Shown here: piece by piece, positions 32,519 to 40,182 of the stretch
Layout of the letters: each line of letters opens with the position of its first letter
Numbering within the stretch: position 1 is the stretch's first letter
Origin: JACMLC01 sp963817025
GTDB lineage: Bacteria > Acidobacteriota > Blastocatellia > Pyrinomonadales > Pyrinomonadaceae
Direction: 5' to 3'
Assembly: GCA_963817025.1 (NCBI GenBank)
Contig: CAWFML010000004.1
Span: 620,001 to 684,000 of the forward strand
Length of the DNA: 64,000 nucleotides
The notes under the pieces: model-generated
What the model was told of the DNA's origin: nothing
What the model saw: only the letters and a program-made list of their open reading frames with translations
Database searches by the model: none
Position numbers and translations under genes: made by a program

Positions 32519-33514
32519 ATGTCTACAGCACAGGCGACAACTGAAACTCAACGGCACAGGGCGCATACGCACTCGCATGCGGGCGGGGCGCATCATCATG
32601 CGGACGGGCGCACGGCGCGCAATCGTCGCCGTTTGAGCATCGTGCTCGTGCTGACCTTTATTTACATGCTGGCCGAAGCTATCGGCGGATGGTGGACAGG
32701 CTCGCTGGCCCTGCTCGCGGATGCCGGACACATGCTGACGGACGTGGCTGCGCTGGCTTTGGCGTTGACGGCTCTCTGGTTCAGCTCGCGGCCCGCGACG
32801 CCGAGCAAGACCTTTGGCTATTATCGTCTGGAAATCCTCGCGGCCTTTGTCAACGGCGTCGCGCTGGTCTTAATCTCGCTCCTGATTTTTTACGAAGCAT
32901 ACGAACGGTGGGCCAATCCGCCTGCGGTTAAAAGCGGAGTGATGATGATTATTGCGACGGGCGGCCTCGTTATCAATCTGGCCTGCGCGTGGATTCTGCA
33001 CGGCGATCATGAGATAGATTTAAACGTGCGCGGCGCGTGGCTGCATATCATGGGGGATGCGCTCGGCTCGCTTGGCGCAATCGTGGCGGGCGCGTTGATG
33101 ATGCTTTACGGCTGGTACAAGGCAGACCCTTTGTTCAGCGTCGTTATCAGCCTGCTCATCGTCTGGAGTTCATGGAAGCTGATACGCGAATCCGTCAACG
33201 TGCTCTTGGAAGGCACGCCCGCGCATATCAATCTCGCGGCGGTGGAAGAAGCGATACTTGAAACGGATGGCGTAGAGGATGTGCACGACCTGCATATCTG
33301 GACTATCACCTCGGGCCGCGAAGCCTTGAGCGCGCACGTCATACATCGAGAGAGAACCGTGCAGCCTCTGCTCTTAAAAGAACTGCGCGCCAAGCTGCAT
33401 GACCGCTTCGGCGTAGACCACCTGACGATTCAGATGGAGACGCAGGATTTCGAGGACGAGACTTTTCATTTCTGTCATTCGGGCACAGCCTGTTTTCGTT
33501 CGACAAGGGAATAG
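32519..33514 (+). CDS. CDF-family cation efflux protein (CzcD/ZitB-like)
   Basis: A 331-residue inner-membrane cation diffusion facilitator. The N-terminus is His-rich (HRAHTHSHAGGAHHHADG), a likely metal-binding tail. Six membrane segments follow (40-215). The transport-site motifs LADAGHMLTD and HIMGDALGSLG give the two HxxxD pairs that bind zinc in YiiP/CzcD. A cytoplasmic metallochaperone-like domain (220-310) contains the conserved VHDLHIWTITSG. The function is proton-driven export of zinc or a related metal. The last 12 residues look atypical and abut an inverted repeat. Confidence 0.95.
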   Translation: MSTAQATTETQRHRAHTHSHAGGAHHHADGRTARNRRRLSIVLVLTFIYMLAEAIGGWWTGSLALLADAGHMLTDVAALALALTALWFSSRPATPSKTFGYYRLEILAAFVNGVALVLISLLIFYEAYERWANPPAVKSGVMMIIATGGLVINLACAWILHGDHEIDLNVRGAWLHIMGDALGSLGAIVAGALMMLYGWYKADPLFSVVISLLIVWSSWKLIRESVNVLLEGTPAHINLAAVEEAILETDGVEDVHDLHIWTITSGREALSAHVIHRERTVQPLLLKELRAKLHDRFGVDHLTIQMETQDFEDETFHFCHSGTACFRSTRE

Positions 33515-33521
33515 AAGGGCA

Positions 33522-33561
33522 GATGCCGGATGCTAGATGTCAGTTGCTAGCATCCGGCATC
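33522..33561. repeat. 15-bp perfect hairpin GATGCCGGATGCTAG
   Basis: Arms 33522-33536 and 33547-33561 are exact complements with a ten-base loop; flanking GCAGAT/ATCTGC words extend the symmetry. It fills the gap between the CDF gene and a small gene whose ATG follows 13 bases later. Confidence 0.88.
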
Positions 33562-33574
33562 CAGCATCTGCTTT

Positions 33575-33817
33575 ATGGAAATCGGACTTCTGCTGACACT
33601 GGATTTACGCGAGCAGGCTGCGTTGCAGGCGGCCCTTGTGACGCATGGCGCGCCGGATTGTCTTGTGACGCTCGCGCTGACGGGCGGCTGCCGGATAGGA
33701 AATCTGGATGAAGCGCGCAAGCTCAGACGATGGCTTGGAGACTTGCGCGCCACTGGCGAAACGGATATCGCGCTGCTCAATACCATCGAACGCGCGTTAA
33801 TCAGGTTTGGAGTTTGA
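33575..33817 (+). CDS. small unknown protein
   Basis: An 80-residue predicted soluble protein that I do not recognise. MEIGLLLTLDLREQAALQAALVTHGAPDCLVTLALTGG suggests a beta-alpha start, followed by a basic helix (DEARKLRRWLGDLRATGE). Codon use matches the surrounding genes and the frame lies neatly between two inverted repeats, which supports a real gene. No Shine-Dalgarno site is visible. The antisense frame of similar length has a poor composition. Confidence 0.5.
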   Translation: MEIGLLLTLDLREQAALQAALVTHGAPDCLVTLALTGGCRIGNLDEARKLRRWLGDLRATGETDIALLNTIERALIRFGV

Positions 33818-33820
33818 AGA

Positions 33821-33881
33821 AATTTATTCATTTGCTCATTCACTCATTGAATCAATGAACAAATGAATCAATGAATAAATT
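33821..33881. repeat. inverted repeat of ATTCATT words abutting larA
   Basis: Left arm 33821-33850 (AATTTATTCATTTGCTCATT...) and right arm 33851-33881 are imperfect complements made of ATTCATTTG/CAATGAAT words. The right arm ends two bases before the larA ATG, leaving no room for a Shine-Dalgarno site. Confidence 0.85.
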
Positions 33882-33883
33882 TT

Positions 33884-35143
33884 ATGAAGATTGAACTGGG
33901 GTACGGTCGCAGGGCGCTGGCGGTTGATTATGACGAGCGGCGATTCCGTGTCCTGCGAGGGCCGGAGACCGGGAGCGAGCGTCCCCTTTCCGATGTGGAG
34001 ATCGGCGCGGCGTTCGACGCTCCCGTTTCATCTGCGCCTCTTGATGAGATAGTTGCTGCGGGCGACACGGTATTGATCGTCGTTTCGGATGCGACCAGAG
34101 AGAGCGGCAGCGCACAGATCGTCAATCTGCTGGCGCGGCGATTGATAGAGCAGGGCGTCGCGCCCTTTGATATACGCATTATCTTTGCGACGGGCATTCA
34201 TCGCGCCGTCACGCCGGAAGAAAAGCGCGAGCTTCTGACGCCCTTTATCGCGCAGAGGATTAAGACCGTTGACCATGATGCGTATGACGACTCACAGCTT
34301 TTGAGTCTGGGCCAGACGGAGCGCGGCACGCCTGTCGAAGTCAATCGCGCGCTTGTAGACCATACGCATGTCATCCTCACGGGCGCGATTGGTTTTCATT
34401 ACTTCGCAGGCTTTACGGGCGGGCGCAAGTCCATCTGCCCCGGTCTCGCCAGCGCACGGACGGTTGAAGCCACGCATCTGCTCGCCCTCGATTTCGAGCA
34501 TGGCGGAAGACGCGCGGGCGTCCGCACAGGATTGCTCGAAGGCAATGCGGTGCATGAAGAATGCACGCGCGTCGCATCTCTGGTTGCGCCTTCGTTTCTG
34601 ATTAATACGACGGTGGACGAGCGCGGGCGCGTGACGAATGTTTACGCGGGAGACTGGCGCGCGGCGCACAACAAGGCGTGCACGGAATATGCTGCGGCTC
34701 ATTCTTTGAAGCTTGAAGAGCGGCGCGAGATCGTGATTGTAAGCTGCGGCGGCGCGCCGTCTGACCTCAACCTGATTCAGGCTCATAAGGCTCTGGAGAT
34801 GGCCGCGCAGGCTTGCGCGAGAGGCGGCACAATCATCCTCGTCGCAGAATGCGCCGAAGGGTTAGGGCGCGCGGATTTTCTGAAGTGGTTTGCAGAAGCG
34901 GATTCGCGCGCCCTCGAACAACGCCTGCGCGTGGCTTATGAAGTGAATGGTCAGACGGCATGGTCGCTGCTCATGAAGGCGGAAAGATTTCGCGTCCTGC
35001 TTGTTTCGCAACTGGATGATGAAGAGGTGCGACGGATGCGTATGATTCCGGCGCGGACGATAGCAGAAGCTCTGGCCCGGACGAGCCAAGACGCGGAAGG
35101 ATATATCATGCCGCGCGGCGCTTCTCTGTTGCCGTTGGTTTGA
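33884..35143 (+). CDS. larA: LarA-family nickel-pincer racemase
   Basis: A 419-residue LarA (DUF2088) homologue. The pincer and catalytic residues align by spacing with lactate racemase: H106 in FATGIHR, H172 in GFHYFAGF, K182 in TGGRKSICPG (the lysine that bonds the NPN cofactor) and H198 in EATHLL, all offset by two from the characterised enzyme. The SDATR strand is present as well. LarA enzymes racemise or epimerise 2-hydroxy acids; substrates of the wider family vary. The cofactor-making genes larB, larC and larE are not in the window. The start codon directly follows an inverted repeat with no ribosome-binding site. Confidence 0.9.
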   Translation: MKIELGYGRRALAVDYDERRFRVLRGPETGSERPLSDVEIGAAFDAPVSSAPLDEIVAAGDTVLIVVSDATRESGSAQIVNLLARRLIEQGVAPFDIRIIFATGIHRAVTPEEKRELLTPFIAQRIKTVDHDAYDDSQLLSLGQTERGTPVEVNRALVDHTHVILTGAIGFHYFAGFTGGRKSICPGLASARTVEATHLLALDFEHGGRRAGVRTGLLEGNAVHEECTRVASLVAPSFLINTTVDERGRVTNVYAGDWRAAHNKACTEYAAAHSLKLEERREIVIVSCGGAPSDLNLIQAHKALEMAAQACARGGTIILVAECAEGLGRADFLKWFAEADSRALEQRLRVAYEVNGQTAWSLLMKAERFRVLLVSQLDDEEVRRMRMIPARTIAEALARTSQDAEGYIMPRGASLLPLV

Positions 35144-35152
35144 AAAGCAAAT

Positions 35153-35250
35153 TTCGCGCAAAGGCGCTGGTGGCGCAAAGCAAGACCGCAAAGAAAGCAC
35201 TCAAGATATACTGGCTCGTCCTCTTTGTGTCTTATAGTCTTTGCGCGAAC
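35153..35250. repeat. degenerate inverted repeat, CGCAAAGGCG family
   Basis: TTTCGCGCAAAGGCG and GCAAGACCGCAAAG words on the left and GTCTTTGCGCGAA on the right form an interrupted inverted repeat in the gap between larA and the next gene. Confidence 0.65.
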
Positions 35251-35275
35251 CTTATCGTTTCTTTAAGGAGAGAAC

Positions 35276-35884
35276 ATGAGATCAAAGCTCATCTTAATAT
35301 GCTTAACTTTCATCACCTGCACGGCCATCAGCGCGCAGCAGCAGAATCCGGGCGAGCAGCGCGTGGGTTTGCAGGAACAGGCCATCGCGCTCGACGCGGA
35401 TGGACGAAGCGCGCTGGCGGCACGCCTGCGTACCACAGACCTCAGAGGTTCTGTGGATTCGCCTGTCATGAATATACGTTTAGTGCTTGAGAATCGCAGC
35501 CAGTTTTTCTATAACTACGTTTCCGGCTGGGCCACTTTTTATGATGCGGAAGGCGTGCGTTGCGGCGAAGGCTTGTTCAAGCTGGACGCGCTCGCCACAG
35601 GCGAAGCCGCAGAGACGGACACGCCGGGGCTGCGGCTGAGATGCGCGCCCGCCAGTTGGCGCGTCGTGGCGACTAACCTGTTGACGCGCACGAGCGATAC
35701 GGCAAAACCGGGTCAGCCTGAACCGCAGCCGGATAACACACAGCCTTCTGACAGCGCGGTTGTCATGCCCGCGCTCGAAATCAATATTGACGGCGAGACG
35801 CTTCCACTACAACTCGGCAACCCGATTGAGATTAACACGCGCCGGAAGCGCAGCGTCCGTATCACTGTGAACGCCAGACCATAG
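35276..35884 (+). CDS. secreted protein of unknown function
   Basis: A 202-residue exported protein. Residues 1-20 form a signal peptide (KLILICLTFITCTAISAQ). The mature part has a beta-rich stretch with conserved-looking aromatic positions (NRSQFFYNYVSGWATFYDAEGVRCGEGLF) and two Cys (in RCGE and RCAP) that could pair after export. A Pro/Asp-rich linker (PGQPEPQPDNTQPSD) separates it from a short C-terminal strand region. The YxxGxxxxYDxxG pattern resembles the DUF1425/YcfL-like lipoprotein fold, but there is no lipobox, so this is only a suggestion. AAGGAG precedes the ATG closely. Confidence 0.75.
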   Translation: MRSKLILICLTFITCTAISAQQQNPGEQRVGLQEQAIALDADGRSALAARLRTTDLRGSVDSPVMNIRLVLENRSQFFYNYVSGWATFYDAEGVRCGEGLFKLDALATGEAAETDTPGLRLRCAPASWRVVATNLLTRTSDTAKPGQPEPQPDNTQPSDSAVVMPALEINIDGETLPLQLGNPIEINTRRKRSVRITVNARP

Positions 35885-35911
35885 GCGCAGGCGTGAGTTG
35901 AGGGATGAAAA

Positions 35912-35980
35912 AGTGAAAACTAAAAAGGCGAAAGTCAGAACAGCATTCCTTTCATCTTCCCTTTTGCCTTTTGCCTTTCT
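35912..35980. repeat. degenerate inverted repeat, GGCAAAAG family
   Basis: AAAAAGGCGAAAG on the left and CTTTTGCCTTTTGCCTTT on the right, with GGAAAGATGAAAG-type words in the centre. It is a partial member of the family seen at 12863 and 22887, between the secreted protein and nadE. Confidence 0.6.
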
Positions 35981-36025
35981 CCGCGTCTCTGCGGTGAGTC
36001 TCAGCTAAACTTTAATCAAAACGAG

Positions 36026-37705
36026 ATGCGCGTCACTATCGGACAAATCAACACAACGAGCGGCGATTATGAAGGCAACAGCGCGCGTATCCTGCGCGCC
36101 ATCGAGCAGGCACGCAAGGATCGCGCCGATCTGGTCGTGCTCCCGGAAACAGCCGTGCAGGGCTATATGTCTTTCGACTGGTTTCTGGACAGAGACATGG
36201 TGCGCTCCGCTCTGGTTCCGCTGGAAAAAATCATCGAAGCGACCGCAGGCTTAACCGCAGTCGTCGGCACTGTGCGGCCCACGGAAGAGGGCGCGAGCCG
36301 CAGGCTCTACAATTCTGCTGCGGTCATCAAAGATAAAAAGCTGCTGGGCTTTGCGGATAAGACGCTCCTGCCGGATTACGATGTCTTTGACGACCCGCGA
36401 TATTTTGTTTCGGCGCGCGAGCGTCGCTTGTTTCCGCTTCATGATGCGCGGCTCGGCGTCGCCGTTTGCGAAGACATCTGGAACGATAAAACTTTTTGGA
36501 AAGAGCGTTTATATCCGCATGACCCGGCTGACGAATTGATAGAGATGGGCGCAAGCCTGCTGGTTTCGCCAAACGCCTCGCCCTTCAATAAAGGGAAGAT
36601 GGGCCAGCGTTGCTCTATGGTTTCGCATCGGGCAAAGGCTGCTGGCTTGCCTATCGTCTACGTCAATCTGGTCGGGGCCAATGACGGCATTATCTTCGAC
36701 GGCTCAAGCATCGTCGCGGATTGTCGCGGCGACATTATCTTGCAAGCCCCGCCGTTTGAAGAATTTTTCGGGACGGTTGATCTCGACTGCGGCATCAGCG
36801 ACGCGCGCTGCCTGCCCGGCACGGACATCGAAGAGGTGCATCAGGCGCTGGTGTTCGGCATCAGAGACTACGCGCACAAAAATGGTTTTGAGAAAGCCGT
36901 GCTCGGCCTCTCCGGCGGAATTGATTCGGCTCTGGTCGCCGCGCTCGCCTGCGAAGCTTTAGGCTCAAAGAATGTGCTGGCCGTGATGATGCCTTCGCCC
37001 TACTCTTCAGAGGGCAGCATAGACGACTCCCTTGAGCTTGGTCGTCGCCTGAGCATGAAAACACTTGAGCATCCGATCTCGGAAGCGTTTAAGATTCTCT
37101 CTCAGGAACTGGAACTCGACGCTCCCGTGCGCGGCGGCGAATCGCACGCAGCGGAAAATCTGCAATCGCGCCTGCGCGGCAATATCCTGATGACCATCTC
37201 GAACAAGGAGCATCGCCTGCTGCTTTCGACCGGCAACAAATCGGAGTTGGCTCTGGGCTTCTGCACGCTCTACGGCGACACGAATGGCGGGCTTGCGGTC
37301 TTGGGCGATGTTTTAAAAACAGAAGTCTATGCGCTTGCCAATCACTACAACCGGCAGAGCGAGATTATCCCGCGCGCGATTTTGGAAAAGCGTCCGTCGG
37401 CAGAGCTTGCGCCCGGACAGTTTGACGACCAGAGCCTGCCGCCCTATGACCTGATTGACCCGATTCTACAACTTTACTTTGAGCAGAAGGCGATGCCCGA
37501 AGAGATTATCGCCGCCGGGCATGATGGAAAGCTGGTGTACGAATTGTTGAATCGCGTCGAATCGCCCGCCAACGAATTCAAGCGCCAGCAGTTGCCGCCA
37601 ACGCTCATCGTCTCGCGGCACGCCATCGGCATCGGTCGCCGTCGCCCCGTCACACACCGCTATCGTCGTCGGCCTCCGACCGAAGCAGAGCGGGCCTTGA
37701 TTTGA
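36026..37705 (+). CDS. nadE: glutamine-dependent NAD synthetase
   Basis: A 559-residue two-domain enzyme. The N-terminal nitrilase-like glutaminase has the triad E41 (LPETAVQGY), K112 (ADKTLLPDYDVF) and C148 (AVCEDIWND). The C-terminal synthetase has the PP-loop SGGIDS (296-301) and STGNKSELALGF. Ammonia from glutamine is channelled to deamido-NAD, using ATP and releasing AMP and pyrophosphate. This is the last step of NAD synthesis. Two GNAT genes and a pyrophosphatase follow on the same strand with overlaps or gaps of under 20 bases, so an operon is likely; the pyrophosphatase would pull this reaction forward. Confidence 0.97.
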   Translation: MRVTIGQINTTSGDYEGNSARILRAIEQARKDRADLVVLPETAVQGYMSFDWFLDRDMVRSALVPLEKIIEATAGLTAVVGTVRPTEEGASRRLYNSAAVIKDKKLLGFADKTLLPDYDVFDDPRYFVSARERRLFPLHDARLGVAVCEDIWNDKTFWKERLYPHDPADELIEMGASLLVSPNASPFNKGKMGQRCSMVSHRAKAAGLPIVYVNLVGANDGIIFDGSSIVADCRGDIILQAPPFEEFFGTVDLDCGISDARCLPGTDIEEVHQALVFGIRDYAHKNGFEKAVLGLSGGIDSALVAALACEALGSKNVLAVMMPSPYSSEGSIDDSLELGRRLSMKTLEHPISEAFKILSQELELDAPVRGGESHAAENLQSRLRGNILMTISNKEHRLLLSTGNKSELALGFCTLYGDTNGGLAVLGDVLKTEVYALANHYNRQSEIIPRAILEKRPSAELAPGQFDDQSLPPYDLIDPILQLYFEQKAMPEEIIAAGHDGKLVYELLNRVESPANEFKRQQLPPTLIVSRHAIGIGRRRPVTHRYRRRPPTEAERALI

Positions 37706-37716
37706 TAAACGCAAAA

Positions 37717-38310
37717 ATGGAAGAAGCGATAAAACTCCCGCGCATTGAAACAGAGAGGCTGCTGCTGACCATTCCCACGGAGGAAGCTGCGCCGCGCATG
37801 CTCGCCTTCGCGCTTGAGAATCGAGCGCATCTGACGCGCTGGCAACCGCCTGAGTCGCCCGGCTATGACACGGAAAAATTCTGGCGCGATTACCTGATTG
37901 CCGGGCAAAAGGCTTTCACAGCGGGACAGGCCATGAGGCTCGTGATGTTCGAGCGCGAAAATCCGTCCGGCCCAATCGTCGGTGAGTGCAACTTCAGCAA
38001 CTTTATACGCGGCCCGTTTCAGGCGTGCTTTCTGGGATACAAAATAGACTACAGGGCGGAAGGTCGCGGGCTGATGCACGAAGCCCTGACAGCAGCCATT
38101 GCATACACGTTTGAAGAGCTGCGCCTGCATCGCATCATGGCAAACTATCTGCCGACGAATGAGCGTAGCGGCAGAGTTCTGCGGCGGCTCGGCTTTGTGG
38201 TCGAAGGCTACGCGCGCGATTATCTTTTGATTGGCGGCGAGTGGCGAGACCATATCCTGACCTCGCTCACAAACGCCAAGCTCAAACCGGAAGACCTCTT
38301 GAAGTCATAA
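37717..38310 (+). CDS. GNAT acetyltransferase, RimJ/RimL type (first of a pair)
   Basis: A 197-residue GNAT of the Acetyltransf_3 kind. It opens with LPRIETERLLLTIPTEEAAPRML, the usual first strand, then FLGYKIDYRAEGRGLMHEAL, holding the acetyl-CoA pyrophosphate loop in the form R-A-E-G-R-G, and the C-terminal NERSGRVLRRLGFVVEGYARDYLLIGGEWRDH. Members acetylate N-termini of ribosomal proteins or small molecules; the target is unknown. I use the ATG at 37717. A TTG at 37702 overlapping the nadE stop could also start it. It is co-directional with a second GNAT 15 bases on. Confidence 0.9.
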   Translation: MEEAIKLPRIETERLLLTIPTEEAAPRMLAFALENRAHLTRWQPPESPGYDTEKFWRDYLIAGQKAFTAGQAMRLVMFERENPSGPIVGECNFSNFIRGPFQACFLGYKIDYRAEGRGLMHEALTAAIAYTFEELRLHRIMANYLPTNERSGRVLRRLGFVVEGYARDYLLIGGEWRDHILTSLTNAKLKPEDLLKS

Positions 38311-38325
38311 CAGGCAAGACGAGCG

Positions 38326-38892
38326 ATGAGTGTCGAATTAACAGACGGCGTGATTAAACTGAGACCCTTTGGCGAGGCAGATATAGATATTGTCTATCAA
38401 GCCATCTGCGCGTCGGTCAAAGAACTCTCTGTCTGGATGTCGTGGTGTCATGAGGGTTATGAGAAGCAGGAGATAGCGACTTTCTTCGAGTCGCGCGAAG
38501 AGGCATGGAAGAATGAAACAGAGTATAGCTTTGCCATCTACGATGTTGAAACGAACGAGTTCTTGGGCAGTCTCGGCATCAATTACATCAAGCGCGAATA
38601 CCAGGTGGCGAACCTCGGCTACTGGATTAAGACGAGTCAAACAGGGCGCGGCGTGGCCTCGCGCGCGACACGTTTGGGAGCGCGCTTCGCGCTGGAACAG
38701 CTCAAGCTTCAGCGCATAGAGATCATCGCGGCGGTCGGCAACAGGGCCAGCCAGCGCGTGGCCGAGAAAGCAGGAGCGTTGCGCGAAGGAGTCATGCGTA
38801 AACGTCTTCTGGTTCACGGCGAGCCGCATGACGCAGTGCTGTTCTCGCTGGTCGCGGAAGATTTGGATACAGGGAAAAACGAACATGGGTAA
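38326..38892 (+). CDS. GNAT acetyltransferase, RimJ/RimL type (second of a pair)
   Basis: A 188-residue GNAT: GVIKLRPFGEADIDIVYQAI at the start, LGYWIKTSQTGRGVASRATRLGARFALEQLKLQRIEI with the acetyl-CoA loop QTGRGVA, and NRASQRVAEKAGALREGVMRKRL at the end. It belongs to the same broad family as the gene before it but the sequences differ widely, so they are not a recent duplication. The last residues and stop overlap the start of the pyrophosphatase gene by eight bases, a sign of translational coupling. The substrate is unknown. Confidence 0.9.
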   Translation: MSVELTDGVIKLRPFGEADIDIVYQAICASVKELSVWMSWCHEGYEKQEIATFFESREEAWKNETEYSFAIYDVETNEFLGSLGINYIKREYQVANLGYWIKTSQTGRGVASRATRLGARFALEQLKLQRIEIIAAVGNRASQRVAEKAGALREGVMRKRLLVHGEPHDAVLFSLVAEDLDTGKNEHG

Positions 38893-39496
38893 AAGCAAAG
38901 CTTCGGCGCGTCTTCTTTATCTGGCTGCTTTTGATGAAGAGTCAAAAGAGTTGCGCGTCATCATCGAGACGGCAAAAGGCAATCGCAACAAGTTCAATTA
39001 CGACGAACATCTGGGACTGTTCAAGCTGGGCGGCGTGCTGCCCTCCGGCGCATCCTTTCCCTTCGACTTCGGATTCGTGCCCTCCACTACCGGCGGCGAT
39101 GGCGACCCGCTAGACGTGCTGGTCTTGATGGATGAAGCAGCTTTTCCCGGCTGCCTCGTGACCACGCGGCTGATAGGCGTTATCGAGGCAGAGCAGACAG
39201 AGAGGGACGGCGAACAAACGCGCAATGACAGGTTGATTGCCATCGCCTCAGCCGCGCGCACGCATCAGGAAATACAATCGTTAACGGAATTGAGCAGCCA
39301 GCTTGTCGAAGAGATCGAGCACTTCTTTATCTCTTATAACGAAATCAAAGGAAAAAAATTCAGGCCGCTCGGTCGCTTTGGCCCTGAGCAAGCGATGAAA
39401 ATCGTTGAAGACGGAATCAAGCAGTTCAGGCGAAAACATAAACCCGCCGCCAAAGCTGGAACAGGCGCACGAGCGAAAGCAAAAAAGGCGCGTTAA
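38885..39496 (+). CDS. ppa: inorganic pyrophosphatase (family I)
   Basis: A 203-residue family I pyrophosphatase. Conserved blocks are KGNRNKFNYDEHLGLFKLGG (the residues for phosphate and metal contact), FPFDFGFVPSTTGGDGDPLDVLVL with the hallmark DxDPxD, and NDRLIA. The C-terminal 20 residues are Lys/Ala-rich (KHKPAAKAGTGARAKAKKAR), an extension not needed for catalysis. It hydrolyses pyrophosphate to two phosphates. The ATG at 38885 overlaps the GNAT stop and has GGGA upstream; a longer frame to 38828 is out of keeping with the family. It belongs to the nadE run of genes. Confidence 0.95.
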   Translation: MGKSKASARLLYLAAFDEESKELRVIIETAKGNRNKFNYDEHLGLFKLGGVLPSGASFPFDFGFVPSTTGGDGDPLDVLVLMDEAAFPGCLVTTRLIGVIEAEQTERDGEQTRNDRLIAIASAARTHQEIQSLTELSSQLVEEIEHFFISYNEIKGKKFRPLGRFGPEQAMKIVEDGIKQFRRKHKPAAKAGTGARAKAKKAR

Positions 39497-39617
39497 TAAC
39501 TTCCTGCCACATCCGGTTCCTGATTCCGGCAATCATTTCAACCCTCACGCGTGCAAGTCTGCCGGAACAAATTCGTTCCCTGAGTGTCTAACGCTCCAGC
39601 ACAGGGAGGAATCACCG

Positions 39618-40145
39618 ATGACCAGACACCAAGACCCGCTCAGTCATGTAAAAATCGCCTCGCCCTGCACAGCCGATTGGGAAGGCATGGTTGGCGATGC
39701 GCGCAGGCGATTCTGCGGGCAATGCGAATTGAATGTTTACAACCTGTCGGACATGACGCGGCGCGAAGCAGAAGACCTCATCACACGCACGGAAGGCAGG
39801 CTCTGCGTGCGTTTTTACAGGCGCGCGGATGGAACGATTCTGACGAAGGATTGCCCCGTCGGCCTTCGCGCACTCAAGCGGCGGCTCTCGTATGTGAGGA
39901 AAGCTGTCGTCTCTTCAGTCCTCAGTTTCTTTGCAGGCTTCGGAGCTTTTGTCGCGGCGCAGGGGAGTGACGGGCAGGAAGTGGGGTCAATAATGCCCGT
40001 GCAGCAGCTTACTGAGAGGCAAGTTCAGCTTGAGTCTCATCCGCCCGGACAATATGAAGAAGGAGGTCTTGCGCCGGTCTATATGGGCGACCCCGCCTAC
40101 GTTCCAAAGAAGAAGACCAGGCGCGTGAGACTCTCAAACAGGTAA
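39618..40145 (+). CDS. unknown protein with Cys-containing N-terminal domain and one membrane segment
   Basis: A 175-residue protein. Residues 10-85 form a compact domain seen in several secreted-protein families of Acidobacteria and Bacteroidetes: VKIASPCTADWEGMVGD, RRFCGQCELNVYNLSDMTRREAEDLI and GRLCVRFYRRADGTILTKDCP. The CxxC plus further Cys could bind a metal. One hydrophobic helix follows (VVSSVLSFFAGFGAFVAAQ, about 97-115), then a proline-rich tail of 55 residues ending in a basic stretch. GGAGGA before the ATG at 39618 fixes the start; the frame is open further upstream to 39405 but that part is not protein-like. Function unknown. Confidence 0.8.
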   Translation: MTRHQDPLSHVKIASPCTADWEGMVGDARRRFCGQCELNVYNLSDMTRREAEDLITRTEGRLCVRFYRRADGTILTKDCPVGLRALKRRLSYVRKAVVSSVLSFFAGFGAFVAAQGSDGQEVGSIMPVQQLTERQVQLESHPPGQYEEGGLAPVYMGDPAYVPKKKTRRVRLSNR

Positions 40146-40182
40146 AGCTCAGGAATAATCACAGCCGCGCAGACGACGATTA

